A stretch of DNA of 43,235 nt, from NCBI GenBank assembly GCA_964493015.1, contig CAZBLU010000012.1:1-43235 (forward strand), read 5' to 3'. Position 1 is the stretch's first letter. Each line of letters begins with the position of its first letter. Made by a program: the position numbers and the translations under genes. Shown in pieces: positions 41,276 to 43,235 of the stretch. The stretch comes from Caldimicrobium sp964493015. GTDB taxonomy: Bacteria > Desulfobacterota > Thermodesulfobacteria > Thermodesulfobacteriales > Thermodesulfobacteriaceae. The notes below the pieces were generated by a model. The model saw nothing but the letters and a program-made list of their open reading frames with translations. It did no database searches and was not told the DNA's origin.

Positions 41276-42532
41276 TTAGCTTATTATCATCTGGTAAAAG
41301 TATCCATAGAGGGCTGATATTATGATAACTAATATAGCATAAGTTAAAGTTTTTTTAGGGCCTATTACTGCCTTTAAGACAAGCAGGCTTGGGAGAGAGA
41401 CAGCAGGGCCTGCAAGGAGCATAGCAAGAGCAGGTCCAGCCTTTACTCCCTGACTCATGAGCCCCTGTATGATAGGGACCTCCGTTAAGGTGGCAAAATA
41501 CATAAGGGCAGTAATTAAGGCTGAAAAGAGATGAGTTAAAAGGCCTGTCCCCCCCAATAAGGCTTCAATGTAACTTTTGGGGATATAGCCTTCTCCCTCA
41601 AGCCCTCCTAAAAAAAAGCCAGAGAAAAAGACCCCAAGAAAGAGAAGGGGAAATATCTGTTTAGCCAGGATATAGGAATTATCAAACCACTCCCTCAAAA
41701 GCCCCTTTTGGGCATTGGCCACAAGGGATGTAAGCAGGACTGCCCCAAGAAAGGGGATCTCTTTATAAGGGATCATGAGGGCTAAAAGGGTTACTAAAGA
41801 AGCCTTGAAAAGAAGGGCTTTTAAAGATACCCCGAAGAAAAGATATAACTGGATGAGGAGAAAAAGATAGATGACATAGAGTAGAGGCCATTTAAAGGGG
41901 AGTTTTGAGGTGGCTATGAGCAGAATGGCAACTAAGATTCCTAAGAATGAGATAGAGTGAAAAAGGGATAGCCCCTTTTCATAGGCTTGAGGAGTAAGGG
42001 AGGCTATGCGCCTTTTTTCTGACTTTTTAAAAAGTAAGTGCATGAAGACCCCGAGGAGAATCCCCATACTGGTGGAACCAAGGGCCCTTGCTATTCCAAG
42101 ATTTATACCCAAAACCTTGGCGGTCAAAACAATGGCAAGCACATTTATAGCTGGACCAGAATAAAGAAAGGTTGTTGCTGGCCCAAGCCCAGCTCCTTGC
42201 AGGTATAGCCCTGCAAAGAGGGGTAAAACGGTGCAGGAACAAACGGCAAGCACTGTTCCAGAAACAGAGGCAACTAAAAAGGCAAGGACCTTGGGAGACT
42301 CTGGCCCAAGATATTTGAGGACAGACTCCTTGGAGATAAAGGTGCTAATAGCCCCAGCAATAAAAAAGGCAGGAATAAGGCAAAAAAGCACATGCTCTTT
42401 GGCATACCAATGGAGAAGCAGCACCCCCTCCCTTACTCCTTTTAATATCCGCTCTGGGAAAGGAAAGAGGTAAAGGAAGAGAAAAAAGGCACTAAAGAGG
42501 ATTAGGTACTTAATTTCTCGCCGCAGATCCAT
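41276..42532 (-). CDS. ArsP-type permease (DUF318 family)
   Basis: The 418-residue membrane protein has about ten to eleven helices in two halves. The conserved VCSCTVLPLFAGLYLQGAG and LGPATTFLYSGPAINVLAI in the first half are signatures of the ArsP/DUF318 permeases. Characterised ArsP proteins export trivalent organoarsenicals, while other members move other metals or are uncharacterised. A second-half counterpart (EVPIIQGLMSQGVKAGPALAML) is present. It overlaps arsR by 23 bases. Co-location with ArsR supports metalloid efflux. Confidence 0.87.
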   Translation of the reverse strand: MDLRREIKYLILFSAFFLFLYLFPFPERILKGVREGVLLLHWYAKEHVLFCLIPAFFIAGAISTFISKESVLKYLGPESPKVLAFLVASVSGTVLAVCSCTVLPLFAGLYLQGAGLGPATTFLYSGPAINVLAIVLTAKVLGINLGIARALGSTSMGILLGVFMHLLFKKSEKRRIASLTPQAYEKGLSLFHSISFLGILVAILLIATSKLPFKWPLLYVIYLFLLIQLYLFFGVSLKALLFKASLVTLLALMIPYKEIPFLGAVLLTSLVANAQKGLLREWFDNSYILAKQIFPLLFLGVFFSGFFLGGLEGEGYIPKSYIEALLGGTGLLTHLFSALITALMYFATLTEVPIIQGLMSQGVKAGPALAMLLAGPAVSLPSLLVLKAVIGPKKTLTYAILVIIISALYGYFYQMIIS

Positions 42533-42878
42533 AATCTTCCTCTAAGGGTATATAGGGACTTTTCTCTCGAAAGGTTTCTATCAAAGAATTAAGTTCAGGC
42601 ATGTCTCTTACAAGGCTAAGGGCTAATTTGGCTAAGGCCTTGGTCTCCTCATCTTCACAGGCCAAGCTATAGATCTGGTAAAATTTGTAGCGCCTTGCCT
42701 TAATAAAACCACAGTCCTCTAATTTTTGTAGATGCCTGGTTAGGGTAGGCTGAGAGAGGGAAAGTAAAGCAGTTAGCTCACAGACACAGGCAGGCCTTAA
42801 ACTTAAGAGATAAAGTATTTTAAGCCTATTAGCATCTGAGAGGGCCTTAAGTTTTTTTACCAGCTTTTCAAGTTTCAT
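42510..42878 (-). CDS. arsR: ArsR/SmtB-family metalloregulator
   Basis: A winged-helix repressor of 122 residues from ATG 42878. The frame also has TTG 42884. It has LKALSDANRLKILYLLSLRPACVCEL, split here by a helix boundary at Leu24, with Cys31 and Cys33 forming the ArsR-type C-x-C metalloid site. The recognition helix is SQPTLTRHLQKLEDCGF. Three-coordinate As(III)/Sb(III) binding would relieve repression. It heads the operon with the permease and thioredoxin genes. Confidence 0.92.
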   Translation of the reverse strand: MKLEKLVKKLKALSDANRLKILYLLSLRPACVCELTALLSLSQPTLTRHLQKLEDCGFIKARRYKFYQIYSLACEDEETKALAKLALSLVRDMPELNSLIETFREKSPYIPLEEDYGSAARN

Positions 42879-42884
42879 GTTCAA

Positions 42885-42913
42885 AAATTAATACCTTTAT
42901 AGCCATTTGTCAA
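42885..42913 (-). promoter_or_regulatory. candidate arsR promoter, possibly leaderless
   Basis: Minus-strand TTGACA (42908-42913) and TAATTT (42885-42890) are exactly 17 bases apart. Initiation about seven bases downstream would fall on the arsR ATG. An alternative -10 TATAAA lies inside the spacer. Confidence 0.45.
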
Positions 42914-43035
42914 TATAGTTAAGAGAGGTGTTTTTAAAGTTAAAAAAAATCGTGCCATATTTCGAGAAAATTCTGTCAGATGGGGATATAATCTATCCGA
43001 GTCCCGAAGACTGATGATCTGCAGCTAATAGAATT

Positions 43036-43065
43036 GTCACAATATACAGGCTGAAGCCCTGCGGC
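43036..43065. repeat. possible short palindromic (REP-like) element
   Basis: GGCT-GA-AGCC and GCC-CTGC-GGC form two adjacent small hairpins in non-coding DNA. Only one copy is in the window, so its repeat status is unproven. Confidence 0.2.
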
Positions 43066-43120
43066 TACCAAATTGATCTACTTATGAGCAAACTATAACA
43101 CAATTTATAGCTAAACAGCC

Positions 43121-43235
43121 CTAATCGTATTTCTTTACTTCCTCTAATGCTCTCAAAATCTCCTCACCTCCCTCTCCCCTACTCGTAAGGCAAGAGTGGC
43201 AATCCTTGCCAAAACATCTATCACACTCTCTAAAT
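43121..43235 (-). CDS. C-terminal fragment of a Cys-rich protein (partial)
   Basis: A minus-strand frame is open from the window edge to TAG 43121-43123, 37 residues. It contains ECDRCFGKDCHSCL, a C-x2-C-x4-C-x2-C arrangement fit for a zinc or iron site, followed by the charged helix EEILRALEEVKKYD. The start lies outside the window and the family is not recognised. Confidence 0.45.
   Translation of the reverse strand, partial: FRECDRCFGKDCHSCLTSRGEGGEEILRALEEVKKYD

Overview
The window looks like a chromosomal segment of an anaerobic, probably thermophilic bacterium of the Thermodesulfobacteriota type (Thermodesulfobacterium or Caldimicrobium-like). This placement is inference from gene content. 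The window carries a heme-synthesis radical SAM protein of the siroheme-dependent (Ahb) type, rubredoxins, a two-iron superoxide reductase, a flavodiiron protein, a DVU0298-family protein and selenium-linked genes. Proteins are rich in Glu and Lys, most Arg codons are AGA/AGG, and genes are tightly packed. No rRNA, tRNA, CRISPR array or intact insertion sequence was seen.

Layout. 1-345: end of a coiled-coil protein on the minus strand. 578-6812: a long plus-strand housekeeping operon (FmdB-like zinc ribbon, DUF1844, ispE, prs, rplY, pth, PsiE-like, guaA, polyprenol kinase-like). 6878-8860: a chemoreceptor ended by a clear terminator. 9057-14582: an accessory cluster with a TIGR04283-type glycosyltransferase, a secreted rhodanese, a fused ArsM-ArsS (arsenic methyltransferase plus radical SAM), an Fe-S/CCG protein fused to a TVP38 membrane domain, and a TIGR04282-type transferase. 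14583-15778: an AT-rich island with decayed genes. 15779-17149: ArsA-type ATPase and a small partner. 17357-19545: a CX4C rubredoxin convergent with groES-groEL. 19653-22552: a two-domain kinase-like protein, YedF and a small acidic protein. 22554-25374: rimP-nusA-rnpM plus a TIGR01777 epimerase. 25683-28499: ferritin, FAH-family hydrolase, MOSC protein, AhbD-like radical SAM. 28465-30085: coaBC and a secreted protein. 30287-35027: rpmI-rplT-pheS-pheT-ihf-merR. 35109-38012: an oxygen-defence operon (superoxide reductase, rubredoxin, a DsrE-like protein with an in-frame UGA, flavodiiron protein, DVU0298-family protein). 38113-40665: coiled-coil/PD-(D/E)XK-like protein and kup. 41023-42878: arsR-permease-thioredoxin on the minus strand. 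43121-43235: tail of a Cys-rich protein.

How it fits together. The strongest hidden feature is the DsrE-like gene at 35765-36115. Its ribosome binding site and first 15 codons lie upstream of an in-frame TGA, reading resumes in the same frame, and a hairpin with G in its apical loop lies at a suitable distance for a bacterial SECIS. I read it as a selenoprotein inside an oxygen-detoxification operon. YedF (21567), a selenium-metabolism marker, supports a selenium trait. The second theme is arsenic: an ArsM-ArsS fusion that could make deoxyadenosyl-type organoarsenicals, an ArsA-type ATPase, and an ArsR/ArsP-like/thioredoxin operon. Several promoters carry unrelated perfect palindromes (groES, rpmI, superoxide reductase) that look like operators for regulators encoded elsewhere.
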